DNA from: Yeosuana marina
Lineage (GTDB): Bacteria; Bacteroidota; Bacteroidia; Flavobacteriales; Flavobacteriaceae
Length of the DNA stretch: 64,000 nucleotides
Direction of reading: 5' to 3'
Assembly: GCF_011762485.1 (NCBI RefSeq)
Contig: NZ_JAAKGI010000008.1
Coordinates: forward strand, 62,001-126,000
Shown one piece after another: positions 43,837-53,066 of the stretch. Both the position numbers and the translations under genes were made by a program. Position 1 is the first letter of the stretch. Each line of letters begins with the position of its first letter. Below the pieces are notes generated by a model. That model made no database searches, was not told where the DNA came from, and worked only from the letters and a program-made list of their open reading frames with translations.

Positions 43837-44310
43837 CTATTGTGGTTTTGGTTCTAAACCGTATTTTACTCTAACTTGTTTTGCCCAATCGACGACTTCT
43901 TTTATTTGTGCGTCTGATAATTTTGCATCAGTATGTATCCAAGTATATGAGTCCATTGGCATCCATTTGTTTTCAACCATTTTAATAAATTCCTCCATCT
44001 TATGATCTTTTCGCTTTGTAGAATTCCCTACCCAATTTGAAAAATTAAGATGCTTTTTTCCGTCTTTAATATGGTCTGCCAACCAGTAATTTACAGGCGT
44101 AATATGGTTATACCATGGATATCGAGTAAAATCACTGTGACAATCATAACAACTTACTTTTAAAATGGCTTTCACATTTTCTGGCGGATCGGTTTCATCT
44201 AAAAAAGGTTGTACCGAGGCTAAATCACCTTGGTTTTTTGCGGGCCCGAAAAACTGAGCAATTACAAATAAGACTAATAAGACTAAAAGGATTTTTTTTA
44301 TTGTTTTCAT
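43837..44310 (-). CDS. Haem-binding domain protein (haem_bd)
   Basis: The 157-residue protein has an N-terminal membrane anchor (residues 4-20) and the c-type haem motif SCYDCHSD (Cys54, Cys57, His58), followed by FTRYPWYNHITPVNYWLADH and a late Met (KWMPMDSY) that could be the second haem ligand. This matches the haem_bd/DUF family of periplasmic monohaem proteins. Its electron-transfer partner is unknown. It is divergent from the HEAT-like gene. Confidence 0.88.
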   Translation of the reverse strand: MKTIKKILLVLLVLFVIAQFFGPAKNQGDLASVQPFLDETDPPENVKAILKVSCYDCHSDFTRYPWYNHITPVNYWLADHIKDGKKHLNFSNWVGNSTKRKDHKMEEFIKMVENKWMPMDSYTWIHTDAKLSDAQIKEVVDWAKQVRVKYGLEPKPQ

Positions 44311-44350
44311 TTTGGGTATTTTTAAAAAAATAAAATTAAGGAATTATTTA

Positions 44351-44923
44351 ATGACTTTGGAAAAATTATATAAAGAGTTAAACTATGTATCTGCCTTACG
44401 CGAAAACAGACAAAAATATGCCAATATTGTTTTAAACGATTTGAGTTTACTACCGATCTTAATAAATATTTTGTTTATGGAAGATGACAAAGTTTCTTTT
44501 AAAGCCGCTTGGATTTTTGAATATGTTTGTGCTGAAAACATTGATGTTATTGTTCCTTATCTAGATGAATTTACAAGTAATTTGAATAAAATCCGTTTGG
44601 ATTCTGCAGTTAGACCCGTCGCCAAAGTATGTGAATTTTTAGCAAAAGCAAACTATTCCAAAGAACCCAACCAAGTAAAAAACAATCTTTTACCAAAACA
44701 TAAAGAGCGTATTGTAGAATCCTGTTTTGATTGGATGATACGTGATGAAAAAGTGGCCGTAAAAGCATATGCCATGAACACCTTATATCTTTTAGGAAAA
44801 GATTATAAATGGGTGCACCCTGAACTTGCTCAAATATTAGAACAAGATTATCCTCACCAAAGTGCAGCGTTTAAAGCAAGAGCAAGACATATTTTAAAAA
44901 AAATTAAAACTAAAAAAGAGTGA
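44351..44923 (+). CDS. HEAT-repeat-like hypothetical protein
   Basis: The product has 190 residues from ATG 44351. A TTG start at 44312 would begin inside the upstream regulatory region of the neighbour and is less likely. It is all-helical with pairs of helices of HEAT type (SFKAAWIFEYVCAENIDVIVPYLDEF, VAVKAYAMNTLYLLGKD). No family is assigned with confidence. It is convergent with the DUF1028 gene, with 2 nt between stop codons. Confidence 0.7.
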   Translation: MTLEKLYKELNYVSALRENRQKYANIVLNDLSLLPILINILFMEDDKVSFKAAWIFEYVCAENIDVIVPYLDEFTSNLNKIRLDSAVRPVAKVCEFLAKANYSKEPNQVKNNLLPKHKERIVESCFDWMIRDEKVAVKAYAMNTLYLLGKDYKWVHPELAQILEQDYPHQSAAFKARARHILKKIKTKKE

Positions 44924-44925
44924 TT

Positions 44926-45906
44926 TTATAGCTTCATTACATCTTCTAATTCTTCTTTAGAAATAATTAGTAGTTTGTTTTTAACGATTCTAGATGTTAA
45001 TATTTTCCAATTATTGTCCTGTTTAAATATGTCTTTAAGAATAGGATGTGCCTTTTCAAATTCTTTATTATTCAACAAATTAATAGCATACCAGTATTTC
45101 ATTTCTAAATTATCTGGAAACATTTTTTGCGCACTTAGGTATAATTCCTCTGCTTTTTTAGTATCACCTGCTTCCATAGCTAAGTCTCCATTATTCATAA
45201 AATCATAGGCTTTTTGAACTTTTACCAATCGTTCCAATTCGGCTACCGGATGAGGATTATCTTCTACTCTTAAATTCATAACAGTATCTTCCCAAGAATT
45301 TCCAGTAGCTTCACCTTTAACAATTAAAATAACTGCTGATTGACTTCCTCGAATATCACCTTTTTCGTCTTGGGCTGCTTTAAGTGCTGCTATAATTCGG
45401 TCGCTAAAATCACCTTTGGTAGTTTCAAAAGCATTTGCCATAGCATCCCAAACCGTATTATTAAGCATCATATTTGCTTGCACAGAGAAGTTCTTTCCTT
45501 GTCTATGACCTGCCGCTTCAATACAAGAACTACCCGTATGTGTAGCAACGTCTCCTTTAGCATTTAAAAAAGCAACTTGTCTAAACATTTCACCTTCATC
45601 ATTAGCCAATAATGCATCTAACGCTTGTTGTGGTGATAATCCTTGTTCCATTAAGGCTAACCCTTTTGGTCCATAACTTGGATTCACAAAAGATTGAGTC
45701 GCCACTACTCCTACTCCTGCTTTGGCATAGGCTACTACGCTTCCTACACTAAACCAATGCGATTGCACGGCTACCCCAATATTGCCCGTAACTGAGTCTC
45801 TGGCAACAATGGAGAACGTATGTGCTAATGGCTCAGAAGATTTATAGACTTGAGAAAATGATAATTGAAAAAAGAATACAATTAAAATGAATTGAAAATA
45901 TTTCAT
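44926..45906 (-). CDS. DUF1028 protein with C-terminal TPR-like region
   Basis: The 326-residue protein has a signal peptide (ending LSFSQ). Residues about 28-225 match DUF1028, an Ntn-hydrolase-like family: HTFSIVARDSVTGNIGVAVQ, then SHWFSVGSVV and GVVATQSFVNPSYGPKGL. Residues 230-326 contain two or three TPR-like helix pairs. The catalytic activity is unknown. Confidence 0.85.
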   Translation of the reverse strand: MKYFQFILIVFFFQLSFSQVYKSSEPLAHTFSIVARDSVTGNIGVAVQSHWFSVGSVVAYAKAGVGVVATQSFVNPSYGPKGLALMEQGLSPQQALDALLANDEGEMFRQVAFLNAKGDVATHTGSSCIEAAGHRQGKNFSVQANMMLNNTVWDAMANAFETTKGDFSDRIIAALKAAQDEKGDIRGSQSAVILIVKGEATGNSWEDTVMNLRVEDNPHPVAELERLVKVQKAYDFMNNGDLAMEAGDTKKAEELYLSAQKMFPDNLEMKYWYAINLLNNKEFEKAHPILKDIFKQDNNWKILTSRIVKNKLLIISKEELEDVMKL

Positions 45907-46035
45907 GACTATATATTTTATGACTAATATAGCTAATTAGAATAAGAAATTAATGAACAAAAAATCATAAATAGTAATTCGGTATTCGCTTTGTAAATAA
46001 CTATCTTTGCCAATTCTTTAAAAAACTAATAGTAA

Positions 46036-47379
46036 ATGTCATTATCAGAACTTAATGCCATCTCACCAATCGATGGGAGATACAGAAGTAAAGTAAACGA
46101 GTTAGCACCTTATTTCTCTGAAGAAGCACTAATAAAGTATCGCGTTTTAGTTGAAATTGAATATTTTATTGCCCTTTGTGAAATTCCACTGCCTCAACTT
46201 ACAGGCGTTTCAAAAGATGTTTTCGAAGAGTTAAGAGGTATTTATCAGAACTTCTCTACCGAAGATGCTTTAATTATTAAAAAAATTGAAAGTATAACTA
46301 ATCATGATGTTAAAGCTGTTGAATACTTTATTAAAGAAAAATTTGATGCATTAGGTTTATCTGAATTTAAAGAGTTTATTCATTTTGGATTAACGTCTCA
46401 AGATATTAATAATACGGCCATTCCATTGAGTATTAAAGAAGCCGTTGAAAATGTTTACATCCCAGAATACCATGTGATTTTTAAGAAATTAAAAGAATTA
46501 TCTAAAGATTGGGCAAACGTTTCTATGCTTGCAAGAACTCATGGTCAGCCAGCATCTCCAACGCGCTTAGGAAAAGAAATTGAGGTTTTTGTGGTTCGTC
46601 TTGAACAACAATTTGCAACCTTAAAAAACATCCCTAATGCTGCAAAATTTGGTGGTGCTACTGGTAATTATAATGCGCATCATGTAGCCTATCCAAACAT
46701 TGATTGGAAAGCATTTGGTTCTAAGTTTTTGAAAGAAACATTAGGATTACATCATTCATATCCTACAACTCAAATAGAGCATTACGACCATATGGCGGCT
46801 TTATTTGACAATTTAAAACGTATCAACACCATACTAATAGATTTAAATCGTGACATCTGGACGTATGTGTCTATGGACTACTTTAAACAAAGTATAAAAG
46901 CAGGAGAAGTAGGAAGTTCTGCGATGCCACATAAAGTAAACCCTATTGATTTTGAAAATAGCGAAGGAAATTTAGGAATCGCTAATGCCCTTTTTGAGCA
47001 TTTGTCTGCAAAACTTCCTATTAGCAGATTACAGCGAGATTTAACGGATAGCACCGTGTTGAGAAATGTAGGCGTTCCTTTTGGACATACTTTAATTGGA
47101 TTTAAATCCACCTTTAAAGGATTAAATAAATTATTGTTGAATGAAGCTAAGTTTGAAGCTGACTTAGAGCAAAACTGGGCTGTCGTTGCTGAGGCGATTC
47201 AAACTATTTTAAGACGAGAAGGATATCCAAACCCTTATGAAGCCTTAAAAGGGTTAACCAGAACCAACGAAAAAATAAATCACGCCTCTATTTCTAATTT
47301 TATTAGCACTTTAGATGTGAGTAATACAATAAAAGAAGAATTAAATCGTATAACACCTAGTAATTATACTGGAATTTAA
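46036..47379 (+). CDS. purB: Adenylosuccinate lyase
   Basis: The 447-residue enzyme acts twice in purine synthesis (SAICAR to AICAR and adenylosuccinate to AMP). It has the N-terminal ISPIDGRYRSKVNEL, the TSQDINNTA motif, ARTHGQPASPTRLGKE (catalytic His) and the fumarase/aspartase signature GSSAMPHKVNPIDFENSEGN with the catalytic Ser loop. The length and motifs fit the E. coli-like long PurB. A TATCTTTG box lies at 46002-46009. A small membrane-protein gene starts 3 nt after the stop. Confidence 0.96.
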   Translation: MSLSELNAISPIDGRYRSKVNELAPYFSEEALIKYRVLVEIEYFIALCEIPLPQLTGVSKDVFEELRGIYQNFSTEDALIIKKIESITNHDVKAVEYFIKEKFDALGLSEFKEFIHFGLTSQDINNTAIPLSIKEAVENVYIPEYHVIFKKLKELSKDWANVSMLARTHGQPASPTRLGKEIEVFVVRLEQQFATLKNIPNAAKFGGATGNYNAHHVAYPNIDWKAFGSKFLKETLGLHHSYPTTQIEHYDHMAALFDNLKRINTILIDLNRDIWTYVSMDYFKQSIKAGEVGSSAMPHKVNPIDFENSEGNLGIANALFEHLSAKLPISRLQRDLTDSTVLRNVGVPFGHTLIGFKSTFKGLNKLLLNEAKFEADLEQNWAVVAEAIQTILRREGYPNPYEALKGLTRTNEKINHASISNFISTLDVSNTIKEELNRITPSNYTGI

Positions 47380-47382
47380 TTT

Positions 47383-47580
47383 ATGTTGACTGATAAACAA
47401 TCTTTAATACTTTGTGGTTTATTAGGCGTTGGTATTTTTGTATCAGGGATTCTAGATATATTGGATAATTTTATTACTAAAACAGTTCTTACTATTATTT
47501 TTTTAATAATTATCACCAATTTAATTGTTACAAAATCTTTGAAAAAAGAAAAAAAGGAACAAGAACAAGGACAAGATTAA
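47383..47580 (+). CDS. Small membrane protein downstream of purB
   Basis: The 65-residue product has two hydrophobic helices (about 8-26 and 32-50) and a very basic, Lys/Gln-rich tail. No family was recognised. It starts 3 nt after the purB stop codon and is followed by a terminator, so it is co-transcribed with purB. A real gene is likely, but its role is unknown. Confidence 0.65.
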   Translation: MLTDKQSLILCGLLGVGIFVSGILDILDNFITKTVLTIIFLIIITNLIVTKSLKKEKKEQEQGQD

Positions 47581-47585
47581 TTTAA

Positions 47586-47621
47586 TTAAAAAAGGCTTGC
47601 AAAAATTGCGAGCCTTTTTTT
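47586..47621. terminator. Bidirectional terminator
   Basis: AAAGGCTTGCA (47591-47601) pairs with TGCGAGCCTTT (47607-47617, one G-U) around a 5-nt loop, with A and T tracts on the two sides. It lies between the purB-linked small gene (plus) and the DUF4252 lipoprotein gene (minus). Confidence 0.85.
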
Positions 47622-47645
47622 ATACTTAATACTTATTCCGATACT

Positions 47646-48191
47646 CTATTTTTTAAAGAAATCCATAATACCGCCAAGTTGAGACTCATCAATATCCGAA
47701 TTTTTCATAGCATTTGCTAAGGTCATCATTTTCTCTGGGCTCATATCATCACCTAACACTCTAACGATTCCAAAACCCATATCCTTTGAGCTTGCAAAAA
47801 CTATAAATTCATCAGCTTTATCATCATCTCCAAGATACTTTACAACAACTTTCGCGTTTTTATCATTAAATTCAATCAAGTCGTTATATTTCTTATTCTT
47901 AAGGATAGCTTTTACTTTAGCTAATTCTGCATTGAATGTTTCTACATTATTTTCATCTAGCTTATATCCTAAAAAGTTTAATCGTTTTACAGAATGATAT
48001 GCTTCCTTTTGTGTTTCTGTTAACTTTGTTTCATCTAAATTAACAATAGATACAGGCAGATCAACAGCTGTAAAATTTCCTGATTCTTGATTATCTACAA
48101 AATAACGTTGTAACGTAACACCGTCATTACAGCCTACTAAAAGCAAAGCTGTAATGATGGTGAATAGTAAAGTTTTAACTGGTTGTTTCAT
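47646..48191 (-). CDS. DUF4252 lipoprotein
   Basis: The 181-residue protein has a lipobox (LLLVGC, Cys21) and a DUF4252 body with SIVNLDETKLTETQKEAYHS and VKVLGDD-type strands (VVKYLGDDDKADEF), ending in a helix (GGIMDFFKK). It is the last gene of a minus-strand unit: ECF sigma, putative anti-sigma, DUF4252, DUF4252 lipoprotein. It may be an envelope component of that regulon; the family function is unknown. Confidence 0.85.
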   Translation of the reverse strand: MKQPVKTLLFTIITALLLVGCNDGVTLQRYFVDNQESGNFTAVDLPVSIVNLDETKLTETQKEAYHSVKRLNFLGYKLDENNVETFNAELAKVKAILKNKKYNDLIEFNDKNAKVVVKYLGDDDKADEFIVFASSKDMGFGIVRVLGDDMSPEKMMTLANAMKNSDIDESQLGGIMDFFKK

Positions 48192-48210
48192 GATTGATTA
48201 GTGTTTTTTA

Positions 48211-48771
48211 TTAATGTTTTTTCTCTAGGTGTTCTCCACCAGGAATATTCATTTTTTCAGTAAGCTTAGAAATTTCATTCAAGTCGATATCTCCTGTTAA
48301 AGATACTACAACGGTTTCAATTTTTCTTTGCTCACCATTAATAGTGACACCATTTTCTCCCATTTTTTTGTCAATACCATTAACAAAGATTAAAAGTTCT
48401 TTAACATGATCTGCATCTTTTCCTTCTTTGACATAAAATTTCACTTCAGATCCATCATCTTTCACTTCCATTAATTCTTCTAAAGAACTTGAACGAGATT
48501 TTACCCATTTAGAGATATCTGCTGCAATTGTTTTGTTATCTGTCATGATGGTTTTAAAGCTTGTTATACTTTTAACCATATCCATATAGGCTTTAGCCTC
48601 TGGTTCTTCTACATTCATACCCATTTTTGCTATCATTTGAAACATTTTAGGCTTAATGGATACATAAGTTACATCTGAATTATCATTATACTTCTCAAAA
48701 ACATCTTGAGCCGATGATATTGCTGGCATTAACATAATTGCCATTACGAATACTACTAATCTATTTTTCAT
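48211..48771 (-). CDS. DUF4252 secreted protein
   Basis: The 186-residue protein has a signal peptide (MKNRLVVFVMAIMLMPAISSAQ) and a DUF4252 body (DVFEKYNDNSDVTYVSIKP, then a segment ending LIFVNGIDKKMGENGVTINGE). I start at ATG 48771, with an A-rich leader; another in-frame ATG at 48804 would give 11 more residues and cannot be excluded. It lies between the anti-sigma-like gene and the DUF4252 lipoprotein gene on the same strand. Confidence 0.82.
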   Translation of the reverse strand: MKNRLVVFVMAIMLMPAISSAQDVFEKYNDNSDVTYVSIKPKMFQMIAKMGMNVEEPEAKAYMDMVKSITSFKTIMTDNKTIAADISKWVKSRSSSLEELMEVKDDGSEVKFYVKEGKDADHVKELLIFVNGIDKKMGENGVTINGEQRKIETVVVSLTGDIDLNEISKLTEKMNIPGGEHLEKKH

Positions 48772-48818
48772 TTTACTTGTTTTTATATTGTTTAACGTTT
48801 TCATTATTAATTGGTCTA

Positions 48819-49286
48819 TTATTTAAAAATTAAATTTTTTGTGTTTTCAATTTCGTTAAGGTAACCAAGGGTAGCGGTTCCTTTGTTCAATTCATCTAAG
48901 TAACCTACTGTAGAAGCTCCTTTATTAAATTGAGTTGAGATCATGGCCAACGATTTAACAACTTCGTTATAAGCCTTTTGTGGGTCTTCATAAGTTCCTA
49001 ACTCATTTTGAGTAGTTGATTTAAAATAAAACCCTATCATAAGAACTGCTACTGCTGCGACCGATAACCATTTATAGTTAAATTTATTTTTAGTTTTTAA
49101 TGGAACGTCTTTAGTAAATTGTTCTTGCTGATTTCCCAAAAAATACGCAAACATAGGTTTATATATTTCTAAATGTGGTGCTACAGTGTCGCTAGTAAAA
49201 TAGTTTTTCAACACTTGCTCTTCTTTTAGAGTTGTTTCTCCGTTTTCGTACTTTTCAAGTAACTTTTCTATATTATTTAATACCAT
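48819..49286 (-). CDS. Putative anti-sigma factor (membrane protein)
   Basis: The 155-residue protein has a cytoplasmic N-terminus (1-70), one membrane helix (about 73-88, WLSVAAVAVLMIGFYF) and a 65-residue tail outside. Its start overlaps the ECF sigma gene end by 14 nt, as is usual for sigma/anti-sigma pairs. No ZAS zinc-binding HxxxCxxC motif is visible, so this is a non-canonical anti-sigma factor by position. The tail contains two imperfect 13-residue repeats (NKGASTVGYLDEL at 121-133, NKGTATLGYLNEI at 134-146). Confidence 0.7.
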   Translation of the reverse strand: MVLNNIEKLLEKYENGETTLKEEQVLKNYFTSDTVAPHLEIYKPMFAYFLGNQQEQFTKDVPLKTKNKFNYKWLSVAAVAVLMIGFYFKSTTQNELGTYEDPQKAYNEVVKSLAMISTQFNKGASTVGYLDELNKGTATLGYLNEIENTKNLIFK

Positions 49287-49782
49287 AACTGTGCGTATTA
49301 GTTAATTTTTCTCTTATTGTTTTTCTTGCTCTAGACAAGGCTACTCTTACTGCAGTATTGTTCATGTCCAGCATATCGCATATCTCATCTAATTCATACT
49401 GTTCTATATCTCTCAATTGAATGACCATTTTTTGTTGTTCTGGCAAATCTGCAATGATTCTGCCTACCCAATCCAAACTATCTTTTGCCTCTAATTCCTT
49501 TTGTAAGGATACTTTATGGTCTTGATAGTTGCTATGCACTATTTTTAAATTTTGTGCTTGTTTAGATTTTAATTTGTCTAAACAAAAATTCTTTGTCATC
49601 GTCATTGAAAAAGCCTCTATATTTTTATAAGCTTCAAACTTTGACTTATTATTCCAAAGCTTTATAAGAACTTCTTGTGTCGCATCTTCCGCTTCTTCCG
49701 TCGAAACCAACAGCCGTTTGGCTAAACGAAACACTTTATCTTTAAAGGGCATGACAATATTTAAAAACTCTGTCTGCGTCAT
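49273..49782 (-). CDS. RNA polymerase ECF sigma factor
   Basis: The 169-residue protein has sigma region 2 (VFRLAKRLLVSTEEAEDATQ, then EVLIKLW) and region 4 with a C-terminal helix-turn-helix (LPEQQKMVIQLRDIEQYELD, then EICDMLDMNNTAVRVALSRARKTIRE). It belongs to the group IV (ECF) sigma factors. It heads a four-gene minus-strand unit with an anti-sigma-like gene and two DUF4252 genes. The trigger is unknown. The divergent S41 lipoprotein genes may be regulon members (inference). Confidence 0.93.
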   Translation of the reverse strand: MTQTEFLNIVMPFKDKVFRLAKRLLVSTEEAEDATQEVLIKLWNNKSKFEAYKNIEAFSMTMTKNFCLDKLKSKQAQNLKIVHSNYQDHKVSLQKELEAKDSLDWVGRIIADLPEQQKMVIQLRDIEQYELDEICDMLDMNNTAVRVALSRARKTIREKLTNTHSYGIK

Positions 49783-49929
49783 TTTAATTTTACTTTGGTT
49801 GTGGTTAGTTTAAAATGCTTTATTAGGGCGTTTGATATTACGACGAATCATAATCTATTTTGTTACAAAATATTTTTATAATAAAATAATGTCAGTATTT
49901 TTACCGTTACACAAATTAATTATACTGTT

Positions 49930-51462
49930 ATGAAATTAGAAAAATTGCCCTTAAAACTACTCTTTGGATTGTTATTTATTTCTGTAATCTTCAATTGCAG
50001 TAAAAAAGATGATATTGTAGTTGCCCCTCCTCAACCTGTAGTTGAAGAACCTCAACCTGTAACATTAAATAATGAAATTAATGATTTTGTCTGGAAAGGC
50101 TTGAATGAAATTTACTTATGGCAAGGAGATGTACCTAATTTGGCCGATGATAAATTTGCTTCTCAAGATGACTACTACACTTTTTTAAATAGCTATAGTA
50201 CCCCAGAAAACTTGTTTGATGGGTTATTATACCAAAAAGATGTTGTAGATAAATTTAGTTTTTTAGTAGATGACTATGTAGCCTTAGAAAACTCCTTTCA
50301 AGGAAACTCAAATTCTAATGGATTAGATTTTAGATTAGTTAGATTGTCAGGTTCAGATGATGTTTTTGGTTATGTGAGGTATGTAGCAAACGATTCTGAT
50401 GCTGCTAGCAAAGACATAAGCCGTGGAGACTTTTTCATGACGGTTGATGGGCAACAATTAACCATAAATAATTATTCTGATTTGTTATTTGGATCTAACA
50501 ACACTTATACGTTAGGAATGGCAGATATTACAAATAATACCATTGCTTCTAATGGAAAAACAGTAGAACTTACTAAAACTAATTTTACAGAAAACCCTAT
50601 ATTAATAAATAAAGTTATAGATGCAGATGGCATCAAAGTGGGCTACCTTATGTACAATCAATTTATTTCAAATTTTGATACGGCTTTAAATGATGCTATA
50701 ACCGAATTAAAATCTCAAGGTGTCACAGAATTGGTTTTAGATTTAAGATACAACCCTGGCGGTTCTGTAAACACGGCTATAATTTTATCAAGCATGATAA
50801 CAGGCCAATTTACTGGAGACGTATTTTCTACCGAAAAATGGAATAGCAAATATCAACAATATTTTGAAGCTAATAATCCTGAATATCTTATAAATCGTTT
50901 TACTGATAAACTTTCAGATAATTCACCAATCTCAACTCTTAATTTAAACAAAGTATATATTTTAACTACGTCTGGATCTGCTTCAGCAAGTGAATTAGTT
51001 ATTAATTGTCTGAAACCATACATTGATGTCGTACAAATTGGCACAACAACAACTGGTAAATATACAGCGTCTGTAACCATTTATGATTCTCCAAACTTTG
51101 GCAGAGATAATGCCAACCCAAATCACACATACGCTATGCAACCATTGGTTTTAAAATCGGCAAATGCAAGTGGAGTTACAGATTATTACAATGGACTTGA
51201 TCCTGACTACCCTATAACATATCAAACCTCATCTGGCAGTAGCTATGAAGGTGAAAATATGACTGATTTAGGAACTTTAGGAGACATAAACGAACCATTT
51301 TTGGCTAAAGCTCTTTCGCTAATCACTGGTGTAACTACTAAATCTAGCAATTCTAAATATAACAAAAACATCTTAGGGTTTGATATTGATAACGTTGCAG
51401 ATTCAAAAGATTTTGCACCTTTAGGAAAAAACATGTTCATTAAATTAAAACCTAATGAATAA
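49930..51462 (+). CDS. S41 family peptidase-like lipoprotein 1
   Basis: The 510-residue protein has a lipobox (VIFNC, Cys23) and a Pro-rich linker (APPQPVVEEPQP). The N-terminal helical part NDFVWKGLNEIYLWQGDVPN is followed by a PDZ-like region (about 125-190) and the S41 core: VLDLRYNPGGSVNTA, TSGSASASELVINCLKPY with the nucleophile Ser, and GTTTTGKYTASVTIY with the basic-residue region. It is probably a periplasmic or surface tail-specific protease. A homologous gene follows 55 nt downstream. Confidence 0.88.
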   Translation: MKLEKLPLKLLFGLLFISVIFNCSKKDDIVVAPPQPVVEEPQPVTLNNEINDFVWKGLNEIYLWQGDVPNLADDKFASQDDYYTFLNSYSTPENLFDGLLYQKDVVDKFSFLVDDYVALENSFQGNSNSNGLDFRLVRLSGSDDVFGYVRYVANDSDAASKDISRGDFFMTVDGQQLTINNYSDLLFGSNNTYTLGMADITNNTIASNGKTVELTKTNFTENPILINKVIDADGIKVGYLMYNQFISNFDTALNDAITELKSQGVTELVLDLRYNPGGSVNTAIILSSMITGQFTGDVFSTEKWNSKYQQYFEANNPEYLINRFTDKLSDNSPISTLNLNKVYILTTSGSASASELVINCLKPYIDVVQIGTTTTGKYTASVTIYDSPNFGRDNANPNHTYAMQPLVLKSANASGVTDYYNGLDPDYPITYQTSSGSSYEGENMTDLGTLGDINEPFLAKALSLITGVTTKSSNSKYNKNILGFDIDNVADSKDFAPLGKNMFIKLKPNE

Positions 51463-51517
51463 TTTAACAAGATTCATTTGATTATTTCAATCGAAATGGA
51501 TATCATCAAAAAACTAT

Positions 51518-52984
51518 ATGAAAATCTTAAAGGCACTAATCGTTGTTTTTATTGTAAGTAGTTTGTTAACAAGTTGTTTTAAAGACAATGACGATACCGC
51601 TACTGTTACTCGAGATATCAATGATTTTGTTTGGAAAGGCATGAACTCCTGGTACAATTGGCAAACCGAGGTTCCTGATTTATCTGATACAAAAGATGAT
51701 AACTCCACCGAATATGCTTCGTATTTAAATCAGTTCAGCAATCCAGAAGATCTCTTTAATAGCTTAAGATATCAGTACGGCGTTACTGATAGATTTTCTT
51801 GGTTTATAGACGATTACATTGTTCAGGAACAACAGTTTCAAGGTATTTCAAATTCTTTTGGACTAAAATTTCAAGCAGTTCAAATAAATAATAATGGAGA
51901 TATAATTTTATATATAAAATATGTTTCCGACAATTCTCCTGCTAGTAACTCCAATATTTTAAGAGGAGATATTATTAATGCTATTAACGGAACCGTCTTA
52001 AACACATCAAACTATAATAGCATTGTAAATGATTTATATAAAGAAACAGTAACCTTATCTTTTGTTACAGAAAATAACGGCGTATTAACACCAACTGAAG
52101 ACAAAACCATTACGGCTACCATTGTTTATGAAAACCCTGTATATCTTGCTAAAGTATTTAATAATATTGATGGAAAAAAAGTGGGATATTTAGTTTATAA
52201 CGGGTTTAGATCTTCATACAACGATGAATTAAATGCTGCCTTTGCGACTTTTAAAAATAAAAATATTGATGAACTCATACTTGATTTAAGATTAAACGGA
52301 GGAGGGTCTGTGGCTACGTCTTCGTATTTAGCAAGTATGATAGATGCAGATGCTGGTGAAGGAATATTTGCGAATTTAGAATTCAATTCAAAACACACAG
52401 GCGAAAACGGCTCTTATAATTTCACTAACACTCTAAATGTTTATAATGCTGATAATGTAAAAACTGGAGAAGAAACCATAAACAGATTAACTACAATTAA
52501 CAGATTATTTGTATTGGTATCTGAAAATACAGCATCAGCAAGTGAAATGGTTATAAATGGTCTTAAACCGTATATTCCTGTTAAACTTATAGGAACCACA
52601 ACGTATGGTAAGAATGTTGGATCTATCACGTTGTATGATTCACCAGGTTCAGATTATACAGATAGAGCATCGGCTAATCCTAATCATTCAAATGCCATGC
52701 AACCTATTGTATTTCAAATATTCAATAAAAACGGAGACAGTGATTATACGCAAGGTTTTACACCGGACATCGAAGTAAAAGAATACGAATATTGGAATAA
52801 TATACTCCCTTTTGGCGATGAAAACGAAGCCGTTTTAAAAGCGGCTCTTGACGATATAAGAGGCTATACAACAAAAACAGGAACTATAAAAAAAGCGAGT
52901 AGCAACATAAAGAGTTTAGATCTTAAGCCTTTTAATAAATTTGAAAAAGAGATGTATCTTGAAAATGACTTTTCTTTAAATTAA
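51518..52984 (+). CDS. S41 family peptidase-like lipoprotein 2 (tandem paralog)
   Basis: The 488-residue protein has a lipobox (SLLTSC, Cys20) and the same layout as the preceding gene: NDFVWKGMNSWYNWQTEVPD, a PDZ-like region, the S41 core LILDLRLNGGGSVATSSYLA, SENTASASEMVINGLKPY and GTTTYGKNVGSITLYDSPG (Lys of the Ser-Lys dyad present). The two products clearly arose by gene duplication. The pair lies opposite the ECF sigma operon and ends in a terminator. Confidence 0.88.
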   Translation: MKILKALIVVFIVSSLLTSCFKDNDDTATVTRDINDFVWKGMNSWYNWQTEVPDLSDTKDDNSTEYASYLNQFSNPEDLFNSLRYQYGVTDRFSWFIDDYIVQEQQFQGISNSFGLKFQAVQINNNGDIILYIKYVSDNSPASNSNILRGDIINAINGTVLNTSNYNSIVNDLYKETVTLSFVTENNGVLTPTEDKTITATIVYENPVYLAKVFNNIDGKKVGYLVYNGFRSSYNDELNAAFATFKNKNIDELILDLRLNGGGSVATSSYLASMIDADAGEGIFANLEFNSKHTGENGSYNFTNTLNVYNADNVKTGEETINRLTTINRLFVLVSENTASASEMVINGLKPYIPVKLIGTTTYGKNVGSITLYDSPGSDYTDRASANPNHSNAMQPIVFQIFNKNGDSDYTQGFTPDIEVKEYEYWNNILPFGDENEAVLKAALDDIRGYTTKTGTIKKASSNIKSLDLKPFNKFEKEMYLENDFSLN

Positions 52985-53012
52985 AGTATAAAAAACTTAA
53001 ACACATCAGCAT

Positions 53013-53046
53013 AAAAAGCCTTTCTAAGTATTTAGAAAGGCTTTTT
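53013..53046. terminator. Bidirectional terminator between S41 gene 2 and TonB receptor
   Basis: AAAAAGCCTTTCTAA (53013-53027) pairs with TTAGAAAGGCTTTTT (53032-53046) around a 4-nt loop. It lies between convergent genes. Confidence 0.9.
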
Positions 53047-53066
53047 ATATTGTAAACATTAATAAA

